Below are positions 9,697 to 20,681 of a DNA stretch of 64,000 nt, piece after piece. Below the pieces are notes generated by a model, which searched no databases, was not told the origin of the DNA, and saw only the letters and a program-made list of their open reading frames with translations. The DNA is from Calonectria ilicicola (taxonomy: Eukaryota > Ascomycota > Sordariomycetes > Hypocreales > Nectriaceae). A program made the translations under genes and the position numbers. Each line of letters begins with the position of its first letter. The stretch's first letter is position 1. Location of the stretch: positions 2,356,001 to 2,420,000 of the forward strand of contig CP085835.1 of the NCBI GenBank assembly GCA_020809705.1, read 5' to 3'.

Positions 9697-11418
9697 ATGG
9701 TCTTCGATAAACTCCCCATTCGAGAAGCCGCAATGTTTCAAGCCCTGTCCCCCATCGCTGAGAGTGATCCTATCCCCGCTAAACCACTCGCTCCGAGACT
9801 GGACACGTTGAATGGCAAAACTATTGGTCTTTTTGCATCATTCAAGGAGCACTGGGTTTACATTCTTGAAGAAATCGGCCGTCAGTTGCAAGCCAAGTTT
9901 GATGATGTGAAATTGACCCGTTTTCGCTACACCAAGGATTTGAATGCCTACACGAACGTTGCTGAAGTCGGCAAAGACCCAGAAGAAGGTCCAAAATTTG
10001 AAAAGTGGCTCGAGACAACGGATGCTGTCATAGTCGCCAATGCCGACGCTGGCTCGTGCACCCTCTACCTCTCCTTCAATGCCAGCCAAGTCGAGAGACT
10101 TGGGAAGCCTGGTGTCATGACGGTACAGTCACAGTTTCTACCTCTCGCCAAGTCGGGGTTCAGTCTCCGCGGCGTGCCACATATGCGCACTGTCGATATG
10201 GATCTGTATGACATATCGATGGAGCCTGAACTCGCTGAATTCTACCGGACTGTGCTGCCGGGCAAAGTCTCGGCTGCTCTCGACGGTATTGTCGATGTTC
10301 TCACTACTCCACCTCATGATCATGAGATGGAGTCACTTGACACAAACGATTATGCAGCAAAGGAGGTTATCTCAGGGACCCTTCAACAGATCAATGATGA
10401 GTTTTACCGCCGTGGTTGGGCACCGGGAGCCCCCATCATACCGCCCACGGCTGAAGCAGTTGCCAAGATGTGTGCGGCTTCGGGTCTTACACCCGACACA
10501 GTCATCGCTTGTATCCCGCCTCGAAACGGCAAGGCAACTGTAGAAAAGATTGCTATCAACGCTGTGATGGCTGGTTGTCTTCCTACACATATGCCCGTTT
10601 TGATTGCCGCTGTGCAAGCCATCACAGACCCAGCCATCTGGATCGAGGCTTACACCACCAGCATGGCGTCGTGGATGCCAATGGTAGTTATCAATGGCCC
10701 AATTCGCAAAGACATTGATGTAAATTGTGACACATCTTACATGTCGCCTTACAACCGAGCCAATGCCTGCATAGGCCGTGCACTTAGCTTAATGATCATG
10801 AATATATCGGGTGTACGGGCCAGAATTGAAGATATGGGTGTTGTCGGGCACGAGGGTCACTTCGGGGTCTGCTTTGGCGAACATGAAGAGGCAAGTCCCT
10901 GGGAGCCGATGCATCAATTTTACGGCTTCAACTCTAACGATAGTGCCGTAACCGTCTTCTTTCCCAACACACGCCTGATAGGATACGGGCTGAAAGAAGC
11001 GGGTGCCATCTTGCGGGCCATCTGTGAAGACCTGCCAGTCATGGGCTTTGATCCGGGCTGTGCCATTATTTTGACGCCCACGACAGCTAAAGTACTAGCC
11101 GACGCAGGATTGAGTCGTAAGGACGTGGGCGACTACATTGTCGAATACGCTCGTCGTCCTGCGAGCCAGGTGAATGTGAGATGGATGCGTGGCAACCAGC
11201 ACGATCTAGGTATTATCCCCCTTCCTCTAGATCTAACCCGTTCGGCACGCAAGATATACTCTACAGCTCACCTGCCCATTCTGGTAGCTGGTAACAAGGG
11301 TGCCGTGGGCGGTGCTCTATACGGTGGTGGTGGTGACCATGGCGGACCGGTTACCAAAAAGATCGAGTTGCCAAAGAACTGGGGTGACTTAGTAGAACAG
11401 TATGAAGGCGTGCGATGA
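9697..11418 (+). CDS. UGSC-like domain fusion protein, bacterial-type
   Basis: A single intronless frame of 573 aa. The N-terminal half (about 35-185) reads like the UGSC family of small bacterial (seleno)proteins: a Rossmann-like start (GKTIGLFASFKEHW), then DAVIVANADAGSCTLYL and MTVQSQFLPLA. The signature position is A118-G-S-C121, so the first Cys/Sec of the motif is Ala. The C-terminal part (about 225-560) resembles an uncharacterised bacterial domain: IIPPTAEAV, IPPRNGKATVEKIAINAVMA, VVINGPI, NRANACIGRAL. It matches no common fungal enzyme I know. No signal peptide or membrane segment is seen, so it is probably cytosolic. An in-frame TTG lies upstream, but the ATG at 9697 is chosen. Absence of introns amid genes with one to six introns, plus the bacterial look, suggests horizontal transfer (inference). 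Biochemical role unknown, possibly thiol-dependent. Confidence 0.8.
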   Translation: MVFDKLPIREAAMFQALSPIAESDPIPAKPLAPRLDTLNGKTIGLFASFKEHWVYILEEIGRQLQAKFDDVKLTRFRYTKDLNAYTNVAEVGKDPEEGPKFEKWLETTDAVIVANADAGSCTLYLSFNASQVERLGKPGVMTVQSQFLPLAKSGFSLRGVPHMRTVDMDLYDISMEPELAEFYRTVLPGKVSAALDGIVDVLTTPPHDHEMESLDTNDYAAKEVISGTLQQINDEFYRRGWAPGAPIIPPTAEAVAKMCAASGLTPDTVIACIPPRNGKATVEKIAINAVMAGCLPTHMPVLIAAVQAITDPAIWIEAYTTSMASWMPMVVINGPIRKDIDVNCDTSYMSPYNRANACIGRALSLMIMNISGVRARIEDMGVVGHEGHFGVCFGEHEEASPWEPMHQFYGFNSNDSAVTVFFPNTRLIGYGLKEAGAILRAICEDLPVMGFDPGCAIILTPTTAKVLADAGLSRKDVGDYIVEYARRPASQVNVRWMRGNQHDLGIIPLPLDLTRSARKIYSTAHLPILVAGNKGAVGGALYGGGGDHGGPVTKKIELPKNWGDLVEQYEGVR

Positions 11419-12158
11419 GGATCAGTACGTTGTTCTGCCGATCTGCATGCGCATTTAGATTTGTCCTTCATGTTCAGGAAGGGATACTTGAATAATGCGT
11501 CGTGGACTTTTGATCGGTTTGGGGGTTAGTTAGGCGGCGACCACAATCTTGATTCTTGATGTCTTTTATAGATTGAAGAGTATACAAATTAAACTACCAT
11601 TTACTTCTAGTAAATTTGCAACGCCATGATTCTGTTATGATAAACGGAGAAGATTAATCAATATTTTTTGCTAAGTAAAAAAATAATTAGTATAGGGTAA
11701 GACACCTCCCGTTGACGTCATATGCATAAACTTCGTATAAACCATGCACAAATATGCTGCACAACTAGTTCCACGTATAAAGTGTCATGATTGGCTTTCT
11801 GCTATTTGATCTATTTTTCGTGAAAGGTGACTTCATGACCGATATGCGCCTTGATCTAATACTAATCAGAAAGATAATGTTTTATTTAGTCATCTCTCTT
11901 TTTGAGAGATACAATACATTTCGTAAGACAATGAGATGCTCATCCCATTGTTCTTGACTCCTGCCTATATGGTCTTGATCATGGTGTACGCGTATTCGTA
12001 CAGCCCCACCATGTCCCTATTCCCATGTCATCACCGTCGGCATCATGTCCGTCAGTGGGTCGCCTTAATCTTGGTGCCTGCGGATATCCCGATCCCACTT
12101 TTCACACTTCTCGCTTAGGCGGGGAGAATATCGGTAGGCTCTCAGTATTGGAGGCTCT
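11419..12158. other. Intergenic, convergent 3' regions
   Basis: 3' flanks of the UGSC-like gene (plus strand) and the O-methyltransferase gene (minus strand). AT-rich, with no gene seen. Confidence 0.6.
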
Positions 12159-13012
12159 CTAAAGTACGGTGGAAATCTCGACAATGTTCTACGCTGGGTC
12201 AGCCGTCGCGAGTTTGTGAGGGAGTCTGCGGGGTGAACTTACTGGCTTGCGATCCAAATCTGGTCTTCCAGCATCTGCCTCATGGCTCACGCTCTCATAC
12301 TTGGGCTTTCCAGCCTCTCCGCTTCCGCCATTCTTGACGTACTTGACGTAGTCAGGTGCACCAGGAATATCCGTATTGTCGGCAATAATCAAGCTTCCCT
12401 TATGCAACACCTTCAGTTCCTCGCATAGTTGCAAGTCTGGCAGATAGAACTTCTCCCAGTGGTCAATAAACACCATGTCCACATCTCCCTCCTTGATCTT
12501 TCCTTCGGAAACGAGCTTTTTGAGAGAATCTGATCCTGCACCCTCGAGGACCGTGATGGCATTCTCCATCTGAGAAAGCTTGACGAAGTCCTGTGCTATT
12601 TTGACCATCTTGGGGTCCATTTCGAATGTGTAGACATGAATATCCGCATCTTCATTGTTCAGATGTTTGAGAATGCCACCCCATGCGAGAGCAGAGCAGC
12701 CAACAAAGGTACCAAACTCGATGATGACTTTGGGTTTGGGAGATAGCGAAGTCAGGGCTTCGCGAGCAATCTCGAGCTTTTTCCCACGAAAAATCATAGG
12801 AACCCGGCTGCTCTTGTCGAACTCTTCGATTGCAGAAACAACCTCGAGAGGATTCCCTTTGAATCCATTAGATGGGAGAGAGAGAATATGCGAATGTAAA
12901 GCTGCGCTTTGCTTTTCAATGAAAGCTTGGAACTATATGTTTGATTAGTAGCTTAATCATCTAATAAGTTAAGGTGGGAGCAAACCGCATCGGGATCTTG
13001 ATGGTAGGGCAT
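12159..13012 (-). CDS. COMT-type O-methyltransferase
   Basis: SAM-dependent O-methyltransferase resembling animal catechol O-methyltransferase; it would methylate a catechol or other phenolic hydroxyl with a divalent metal. Three exons (12986-13012, 12243-12932, 12159-12188) give 248 aa. The first exon codes for only nine residues; the last restores the NIVEISTVL C-terminus, whereas reading through the 54-nt intron gives a spurious tail. Motifs: IIEFGTFVGCSALAWGG (SAM loop), VYTFEMDPKMV (acidic residue binding SAM ribose), DMVFIDHWEKFYLPD (metal-binding Asp and the DHW signature) and ADNTDIPGAPDYV (second metal site). It is soluble, with no membrane anchor. The link to the adjacent catabolic-looking genes is inferred from position. 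A TATA box lies about 120 bp upstream. Confidence 0.92.
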
Positions 13013-14760
13013 GGTGAAGATAATGTTACGGTATTTTGATTTTGTATCAGAACGGTGGCGTAAATACTAAAGTGAACGCTCAGCTGAGAAGTGAAAGATG
13101 ATGCCTTGAATCAAACTGAATGATGGCTGATTTTATAGTTTCGGATATGTTCGGAGGCCCGAGCTAATTTTAGATTGCTTGCGTCATGTGCCGGTAGCCG
13201 ATTGACGACTCCTCAGGACCTCCACAGGGTGGACTGAGGAGGCCTTGGTTGATGCTGCGGGATTATGACAATACTGATGATCCGATTTTGATTGACCAGC
13301 CTCACCCCATTGTATCTTGAATATGCAGGATATGTAAGTGGTGTGTTAGATTGAGATGGATCAGTTTGATGTGAAGATCTTAGGCCGGAAAACGGCTGCA
13401 GTTGTAGCAGCAGAGAATAAAAAGCTGATTATAAAAAAGAACTGTAGGATATTGTTTTGAAGGCATAAAGATGCAGAGCCCCAGGGCGAAGTTTAAGTGG
13501 ATCATGACAGCAGATATGAGAATGACGACAGAGGAGTATCTTTTGCATCATATCACGATGCGACATCTGCTAAACAATTTTCTCATCAATAGTGTCTCAG
13601 GCATTCACTTATGTTCTGCAAGTGGACCATTCTTTTTTATTCAATTCTTTTTCCATGATGGACTCGGTTTTCTTGGATGTCTTCTGACTGTGTTACGGCG
13701 GTTTAAATAGGAAAAGATTACGTAAATCTGGGCCAAATTCAATATCAATTTTTTGCTTACCGTGGTACATGATGTCACTTAAAAGATGCTTTCATGGCCA
13801 TTTATTGTATGAGAAGCGGGTATTATCACGATGGTCTTCAGCCTTGCGTTTGGTGGTTTTGAGAAACCACATGGTTAGCATTCCCACTCAGTCCATACAT
13901 TGGGCTTCATAGATTCTCAAATCTTGATATATCATTGCGCTGTTGTCCACTTCATGGCATTTTGATGTAATATTCCGTGTTTCTTATCTTTGAAACCGTT
14001 ATTGAGCTGGTTGATAGACGGAGACAAAGGCTTTGTGGTGGCTGGTCTGTAAGATGTTTGGCCAATTTGCAATTCGTCAACAATGTCATCATTCATTTTA
14101 TGCTTACAATCGTAAAATTGACGCGTTGCAATATGTAATCAGTGTTGACGCCTGACTCTTTTTGTCAATGTTCAAGGTTTTACCCCGCTTGGGAAGAATG
14201 TTGTCAGTTTGATCACCATTGTTAATTTGGTAGGTGAACGCGCCCTCCAGCTACGCCACCGCCGCTTCTGGTTGCCCCTTTTTTGGGTAAGAGTGTGAAA
14301 TTGCTGGTTTGCTGCGGGGATTTTATTTATGCCCGGAATTCGCCTAGGTACAATTCGCCCCAGCAGCACTTTTCATCTTCGCACATTGCACTCACCCCGC
14401 AAGACATCTCCTCGTTCTTCCCATCCAGGAGCATAGAAACGGATCAGACAAGACAAAATCAAGTCACATTGAGTGCGCCTAAGACGCATACATCTGAAAT
14501 TTACTATATTTGATCAGCCTTTTGCTGTCGAACCTCCTATTCGTCCATTGGAGGATATCTGTGAAAATTACTATGCACTGAACATATTTATGTGAGCAGA
14601 TGCACAGAGAATTGCGACCAACCTCTAGACAATTGCTGATATATCAGTGTGCTACACTTACTTCAAAGCTGGTAAATCCTTATCCACTGACCTGTTCCAT
14701 CAGAAACCAGGATATTTAAAGAACTGTTCTCAATTGGTACGCTCTGGCAACTCAGGCAGA
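13013..14760. other. Intergenic, divergent promoter region
   Basis: A 1.75-kb spacer between the divergent O-methyltransferase and P450 genes. Besides the TATA box at 13131-13137 no gene, repeat or conserved element was recognised; short open frames there show no domain. Confidence 0.6.
13131..13137 (-). promoter_or_regulatory. TATA box of O-methyltransferase gene
   Basis: TATAAAA on the minus strand, about 120 bp upstream of the start codon at 13012. Confidence 0.5.
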
Positions 14761-16473
14761 ATGGATGGGCAGCCCAAAGCCGATGGATGGGATCGTAACG
14801 GCTTCTCCATACTCGACCTGCTATTCCAAGGCGAGAAGAGACTTTCTCTACTTGCTATTGGAATTTTGCTAGCCCTATCGTTCCTCATTTTGTCTCTGAA
14901 ACTTTTCATCCTTCCAAGCGTTGATTCCTCCGAGCCACCGGTTCTCCAGCCCACCTTGCCTATCTTTGGCCATGCCGTTTCCATGATAAAAGAACGTGGT
15001 AGGTGGCATAGACGACTATAGTAAGCTCACATCCTAGTTCTTCAAGATATCTAACGCCAATTTGCGGTATTAAATAATGATGTTTTTAGTTATGAATCCT
15101 CGTTACCAATCTGCACTCTGCCCATGCCCCTGCGCAAAATTTATCTCATCAACGCCCCCGATTTGATCTCTGCCGCTCTCGAAAATCCCGATATTTCCAT
15201 TCACCCATATTTAGTCAACTTTTCATGTGCGGTGTTTGGTCTAAGCGAGGAAGCTCGGCAGCTGATAGACTGTCAACATGCAGTTGATGGTCTGCTCGAT
15301 ATTCTTATCGCTTCACTAAAGGGAGCCCCATTGGATAAGTTAAGCCTTGTGTCTCTTTCAAATCTCATGAGATCACTCAATAGACTGGAGTCAGATGCTG
15401 AGGTCAATGTGCCTGATGTCTATGATTGGGCATGGGGTCTCATGGGCAGGACAACCATGGCAGCTTTGTATGGCAACAATAGCCCAATCTCGCCTGATGA
15501 TCTGCGTTTGATACAGTAAGTTGCGATTCTTGTCACCTCTCATATTCTGCCACAATTTCTAAAAATGCAAAGGACGTTTGACAGAGGTACCGCAGGCCTC
15601 TCTCTTGGTGTTATGCCCCAGCTTGTGGCCCATGATGCCTTGAAAGCCCAGAGACAGCTAAAACAGCGATTGGAATTCTTCTACACGGGCCAATACGACA
15701 AGGTTCCCAATGTTTCAGAAGTTATTAAAAAGAGAGCCAATTTCTTTCGGGATTTAGGCTTTGATAACCAAGATTTGGCTGGAATGGAATTGGCCATGCC
15801 GTGGTTGGGAACAGCGGGTCCGGCCAACAGTTTGTTTTGGCTTTTTGTACATGTCTTCTCAAGCCCTGATTACCTCCAGAGAATTCGTGCAGAAATGGAA
15901 GCCATCACAACGGTTACAGATTGTGATGAGGGACGAGTGGTGACTATATCGACTAAGCGGGTGAACATACAGTGCCCATTTCTACACGCCTGCTTTCGCG
16001 AAGTCTTGCGCAAGTACACTCATTTTGTGTCTTATAGGCGTGTTATGAATGACACTACAATAAAAGACACCCAGGGCAACCAATACTCCCTCAAGAAAGG
16101 CATTGACATTCAGTGGTCAACCAGTGTGACGAACATGGCTGAGTCTATTTGGGACAATGATTCGTCGTCTTTCGTCCCGGAGCGCTTTCTCAATATCACT
16201 TTGGAGGATGAAAAAAGGCGCCGAGGGTCTTGCATTTCCATTGGAGGCAGCAAGCAACCTTTTCCAGGACGTCATCTCGCGTTGACAGAGAATTTGGGCT
16301 TTGTCGGTGTTCTTGCTGTAGGATTTGATGTTGAGGGGGCGCACGTCCCAGATTCTAAGGACCCACTGCTTGGAATAGGTTCACGAATACCCGTGTTTGA
16401 CTCGAAGAAGTGCAATGTGAAAATTAAGAGGAGACATGGATGGGAAGATGTGATTTGGAAATTTGTGGAATAG
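14761..16473 (+). CDS. Cytochrome P450-like protein lacking heme Cys
   Basis: Membrane-anchored P450-fold protein of 528 aa from three exons (14761-15020, 15090-15515, 15573-16473). An N-terminal helix (RLSLLAIGILLALSFLILSL) anchors it to the ER. The architecture resembles fungal relatives of the CYP7/CYP8 type: proline-rich hinge, I-helix LGTAGPANSLFW without the usual acid/Thr pair, K-helix E372-V-L-R375, and PERF at 431-434. The heme loop reads SIGGSKQPFPGRHLA: residue 459, where the invariant Cys thiolate ligand belongs, is Phe (TTT at 16261; TGT would be Cys). The rest of the motif (GG, PGRHLA) is kept and the frame is open throughout, so this is either a recent inactivating point change, a sequencing error, or a P450-fold protein with another function. 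It is divergent from the O-methyltransferase gene. Confidence 0.88.
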
Positions 16474-18426
16474 TTGACACAATGTCTGGTTTTGTGTGAT
16501 GATTCTCGAGTGAGCTAGTTAAATCCACTATTGTCTTGAAAGTCTATTTCCGAGTAGTGACGACCATACTTCACTTGAAAATCAAGTTAATATAAGATTC
16601 CGCAGCAGGTAGTGTTAAGTCATTGGGCCAAAAATTGATAGTTTTTAGGAGATTTCTTCCACTGCACACTCGCCTTCACCGAGTTATACCATGATCCGGA
16701 AAAGCCGAAATCGATCCCTTGGGCGCCTGATAACATAAAATAAAGGTACGGGTTACTGAATGGAAGGCATTGAATAATCCAGTATACTGGTTGCGCCAAG
16801 GTTGTTGCGTGGGCTGTGTTACGAGGAATTATGGGCCTGCTTGCTCGTGTTCCGAGAGGACAAAACCCTCGCATTTGCGTTTGTTTCTTGGCTCCCGTAT
16901 ATATATTTCGAGCATTGATAGTCTTTGTGAACCCCTTTTCATCCCTCCTTTCCGCCGGTTAGTCAGACTTAATGCTTTAGTGCTGAGCCTTTGTGGAAGC
17001 ATATTTTGGACCCCCAGGTGTGAACACCATTGGCCTAGTTAATGCTGCTGGAAAAGGTTTACTAAATCTTTGTCGTTTAATAGTATATAATAGCTTTGAT
17101 GAATATATATACAAGAACTATATGAGCGAGATCCAATCTAGAAAAACGAGGACTCTGACGAATCATTAATCATGTGATTGAGTAGCCTCATTCTATAACC
17201 TGGCTTCCTGAGCTGACGTTTGCATATCTTGATATTGGAATCAACCCTGCAATTTTTCAATTCATCAATTAGAGTGTCGCACTGATAACCCAGATCCTGG
17301 CTAGATTCGACATTGGTGCTTAAGCAAGCCGCAGTTTAGTGGCTTCAGCTTGATTGCTGTCTGTGCGCTAGTCTCACATGCTCGAGAGATGGGGGGGCAC
17401 TGCTGAGGGACATTGAACGATCCTCCCAGCACTCCCATCGTGGTGTGCTGTTTCTATTCTTAGGCCATGAAATGAAATATTCGATACTTTATAGAAGTGA
17501 TAAAAATTCTGGGTTTTTTATTTTCCGAATTGCATTCAGAATACCACATATCGTTGGAAGAAAACTTCAGAGTTTCCCCAGACAAGCTCCACCGAATTTG
17601 CAGCTTTGGCCAGTTAATGAAGACACCATCCCAAGTTGAGCTCTTAAGAAAACAATATAGCCTTTACCGAGGCTAAAACGACAATTATGCGACTACAAGG
17701 ATTGCGTTTATCTACCTGAATGATGGGTGTGTTTTAGTCCCTCCAGTACGTCAGCACTGTTCCCATTTTTTGCATGAAGGCCGGCGAGTTTGAAGACGAT
17801 GCTGAATCATGTCGCAGGTAATTCATGGGGCAAAGATCGAGCTAGTAGAGATCTTGGAATCAAGCCAAGAGAATTCATGAGTGTCATTCTAGTTTCACAC
17901 GGAGGAAAATCGATCCACAGTTCCTGTGGATGATTAATTGGATATTGTTTCAATAATGTCATGATTTCACACACTGGTGAGCAGACGATTCAAACGTACC
18001 CGCGACACGCAACAACTGGGCGCGACCCCCCCATTTTACCTAACATAATGACTCCCGGAAAACTGCAAAACTCACGGCTATGCGTTTCTACAAAATAAAA
18101 AAACAAGAATTAATAAAATATTTACCAAGGAGTCCTTCATCTCAAAGTTTATCTATCCAACATCCATGATCACTAAGTACAATACGGTAGTTTCCGATAT
18201 TGAATGTACCCACTGGAAAGTGATGGACACGAGTGTCTCCACTAAACGCTTAAAACCGTCCGCATTCAAGTGGAGCTGCCGCTTTAGCCAGGCCAATGCA
18301 TCCCGGAAGATGGCTCCTGGTATTCTCGACTGAAGTACAAAAGCAATCGAGAAAAACGACCTAAAATCCGAGCACGCTTCGCCCAAGAAATTCGGTATCC
18401 GGGCATTCGTCGCTCCTCTCCTCACC
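16474..18426. other. Intergenic, no gene seen
   Basis: Nearly 2 kb of AT-rich sequence with only short scattered frames on both strands. It probably marks the right border of the metabolic cluster. No repeat or RNA gene recognised. Confidence 0.55.
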
Positions 18427-19438
18427 ATGCATGCATCGGCTGCTCTGCTCAGCCTCCCAGCTTTCATCGCTGTTGCGCAGTCGACCAACATCTCCTTTGG
18501 TCCTTACTTCTGGCTTCGTCCATATCTCGAACAGGGGGATTATGACGGAAATGCTTGGATTCGGGAATCAAACACGACGATAGTCCTCCCAGAGGTGCCA
18601 AGCCCACAGGTCGACCGCCTCGCCCTGTGGCCCGGAATGGCATGCACAAATGGGGATCTGGTTCAAGCAGTCACTGTCTCGTTTTCAAGCCCAGATCAGT
18701 ACGTGGACACCAAATTCGACTTGGCCGTAAATTCATGTCTGTGGATAATTATTGACTAATGTGACTAGAAACTGCGGTGCCAGTGCTGGACAATGGTGCA
18801 CTATGGCGAGCACTCTTCAAAGTATATTTCCCTCCTGTCGCTACGACGGAATATTTTGGCTAATTTTTTCTTCTTCAAAATAGAGCAACAGCAAGGCGGA
18901 GATTATGTTCCTGCGAGTCCGGGTACTCGTCTTACCATGCATTGTGAGGAACCTGTGCTTCCTGTTCAATCAAGCACTAACATCTCAATCAGACAAATAC
19001 AACGACGACACTGGAAACTATGACCAGACTGTCAGTCGAGACGGTCAGATTATATCTACTTTGTCAACTTGTGAGTAGTTGCAATTTACAGAGGGTGGTG
19101 TATTTACTAACACGATGAAGCATCTGGGAAGGCCAAGAATTGGCAGACTGCCGTTGAATGCCAGGAGAGTGCTTGCAGGGGAACAGTGGGGGCTCATCGT
19201 AAGTGTATTAATGCATGATGTTATATTTCACGATTAATTAAATTTAGAATATTTGGACACCACCATCATCCTGAACGAGCCAGACACGACTTTTGGCAGC
19301 TCACTGCTGATGAACGCTGCCACAGCATGCCCACTTTCAACCACCGACGGAGGCACTACATGGGTCGTCGACACGATCGACCTTGAGGAATATACTTTTG
19401 GCTCATCGAGGGACGGAAGCGTCGCCACTGGATATTAA
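18427..19438 (+). CDS. Small secreted protein, uncharacterised fungal family
   Basis: A 243-aa protein from six exons (18427-18698, 18769-18821, 18884-18943, 18993-19070, 19121-19198, 19248-19438), all introns 49-70 nt with good GT/AG ends. The first ~18 residues (MHASAALLSLPAFIAVAQ) form a signal peptide. The mature part has a tryptophan/proline-rich stretch (VPSPQVDRLALWPGM), paired cysteines, NCGASAGQWCTM, and a C-terminal segment with LNEPDTTFGSSLLM that recalls secreted beta-sandwich proteins of ascomycetes. I do not recognise an enzyme active site. A jelly-roll or concanavalin-like fold is possible but not shown. It is probably extracellular; role unknown. Confidence 0.82.
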
Positions 19439-19920
19439 TTTCGGAGCTGGAAAGGAGCTAAAGAGAACCAATGATGCATTATGAAATAAAAATGAATTAT
19501 GAATGAGGGACTAGCCACCTCATTTAGTAGAGAATATGAAATGTATAGTAATGTATTATATACCACCATTTGTTTCAACGATAGACCGCGGTCCCCACCT
19601 TACCCCGTGCATAATCACAACAAGCGTGGTACTCCACCGCCAGCCACTTGTATGTTGTACCACTGGACAATCCTGGAGTTGATAGTGGGTCCATCTAATA
19701 TATCTGCAGAATAACAGCAGACGCAGGAGAGCTGCAAAGGGATATTAGTTATAACCGCTGTGTTCGCAAGATTATACCACTACGTGTGGTTCTTGTTGCA
19801 TCTTGCAGTTAGCATAATCGCGATTGAAATTCAGTAGGGTCGACAGCTGAAACGGGTGAATCTATCTTATGAAGGTTGGCAGTACCAGTAAACCAAATGT
19901 CGAATGATTCTATCTTGCTC

Positions 19921-20681
19921 TTACTTCATCTTTAGTTCCTCAGTTTCGAGTGATTCATCGGTGTCGGATAATTCTTCATCGTCAAGAAATTCCTCAACAT
20001 CAAGAAATTCTTCGCCATCAAGGAATTCCTCGGTGTCAAGGGCGACCACGTCCAGTCCGCTGCACATCTCTGACTGCTTGATGAGATGCTTGTAAGGATG
20101 GGGAATCTCCCAAATCAAGTCATAGCGATGCTTCGGATACTTGTGTGCTTTCTTGACACCCAAATCGTCGGCAATATTTCTCATCTCTTTATGCTGCCAG
20201 CTAGATTTTACCACGTCAGCTGGAATTAATTCATACCCCTCGGGATCAAAGACGTACCAGATGAGAATATTGCCTTGACCGGTGTAGTTCTCTATCACGT
20301 CACGGACGCATTTGCTGCCTCCTCTCTTACACGAGGTGTCAACTTTGAGCCCAAGGTCATTGGCAAGGGGCAAGACTGTGTCGTATGGTCGCTTTCTTCT
20401 GCCGTCTAAATTGGGCGGTGTGGTTAGAATGAAGGCACACGGCAGCGCGCTTAGATCGGGTGCTTCTCACTTTTTTTGTATGCTTGGGCCATTACGTGGC
20501 CGATATTATACTCAGAATTAGGGCCAAACACGGTTCTCAGGCACTCAGCACGCTGCTCTCCTTTGGCGTTTAAGCCAGTGTCTTTTGGGTCACGCGACTT
20601 CTCGCCGTGACGAATCAGGTACACGGTGGGCTTGCAGGCGGCAAGCGCAGCGAAATACAGGAGAGCCGATGCGATCCTCAT
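19921..20681 (-). CDS. Secreted histidine phosphatase superfamily protein
   Basis: Phosphoglycerate-mutase-like protein of 212 aa. Three exons: 20471-20681, 20258-20405 and 19921-20200. The second intron (20201-20257, 57 nt, GTACGT...TCTAG) has no stop and keeps frame, so it is easily mistaken for coding; removing it restores NILICWQHKEM, the conserved strand with the second catalytic His. The first catalytic motif is YLIRHGEKS (H25). An N-terminal hydrophobic segment (MRIASALLYFAALAAC) is a likely signal peptide. It would act on phosphoesters outside the cell or in the secretory path; the substrate is unknown. The C-terminus is a very acidic tail made of EEFLDG-like repeats (see 19971-20042). 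TTA is the stop on the plus strand at 19921-19923. Confidence 0.87.
19971..20042 (-). repeat. Four 18-bp coding repeats (acidic tail)
   Basis: Four tandem 18-bp units (19971-19988, 19989-20006, 20007-20024, 20025-20042) code for xEEFLD-type hexapeptides at the C-terminus of the phosphatase-like protein. Units differ at a few bases, so the array is not brand new, but it could still vary in copy number between strains. Confidence 0.8.
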
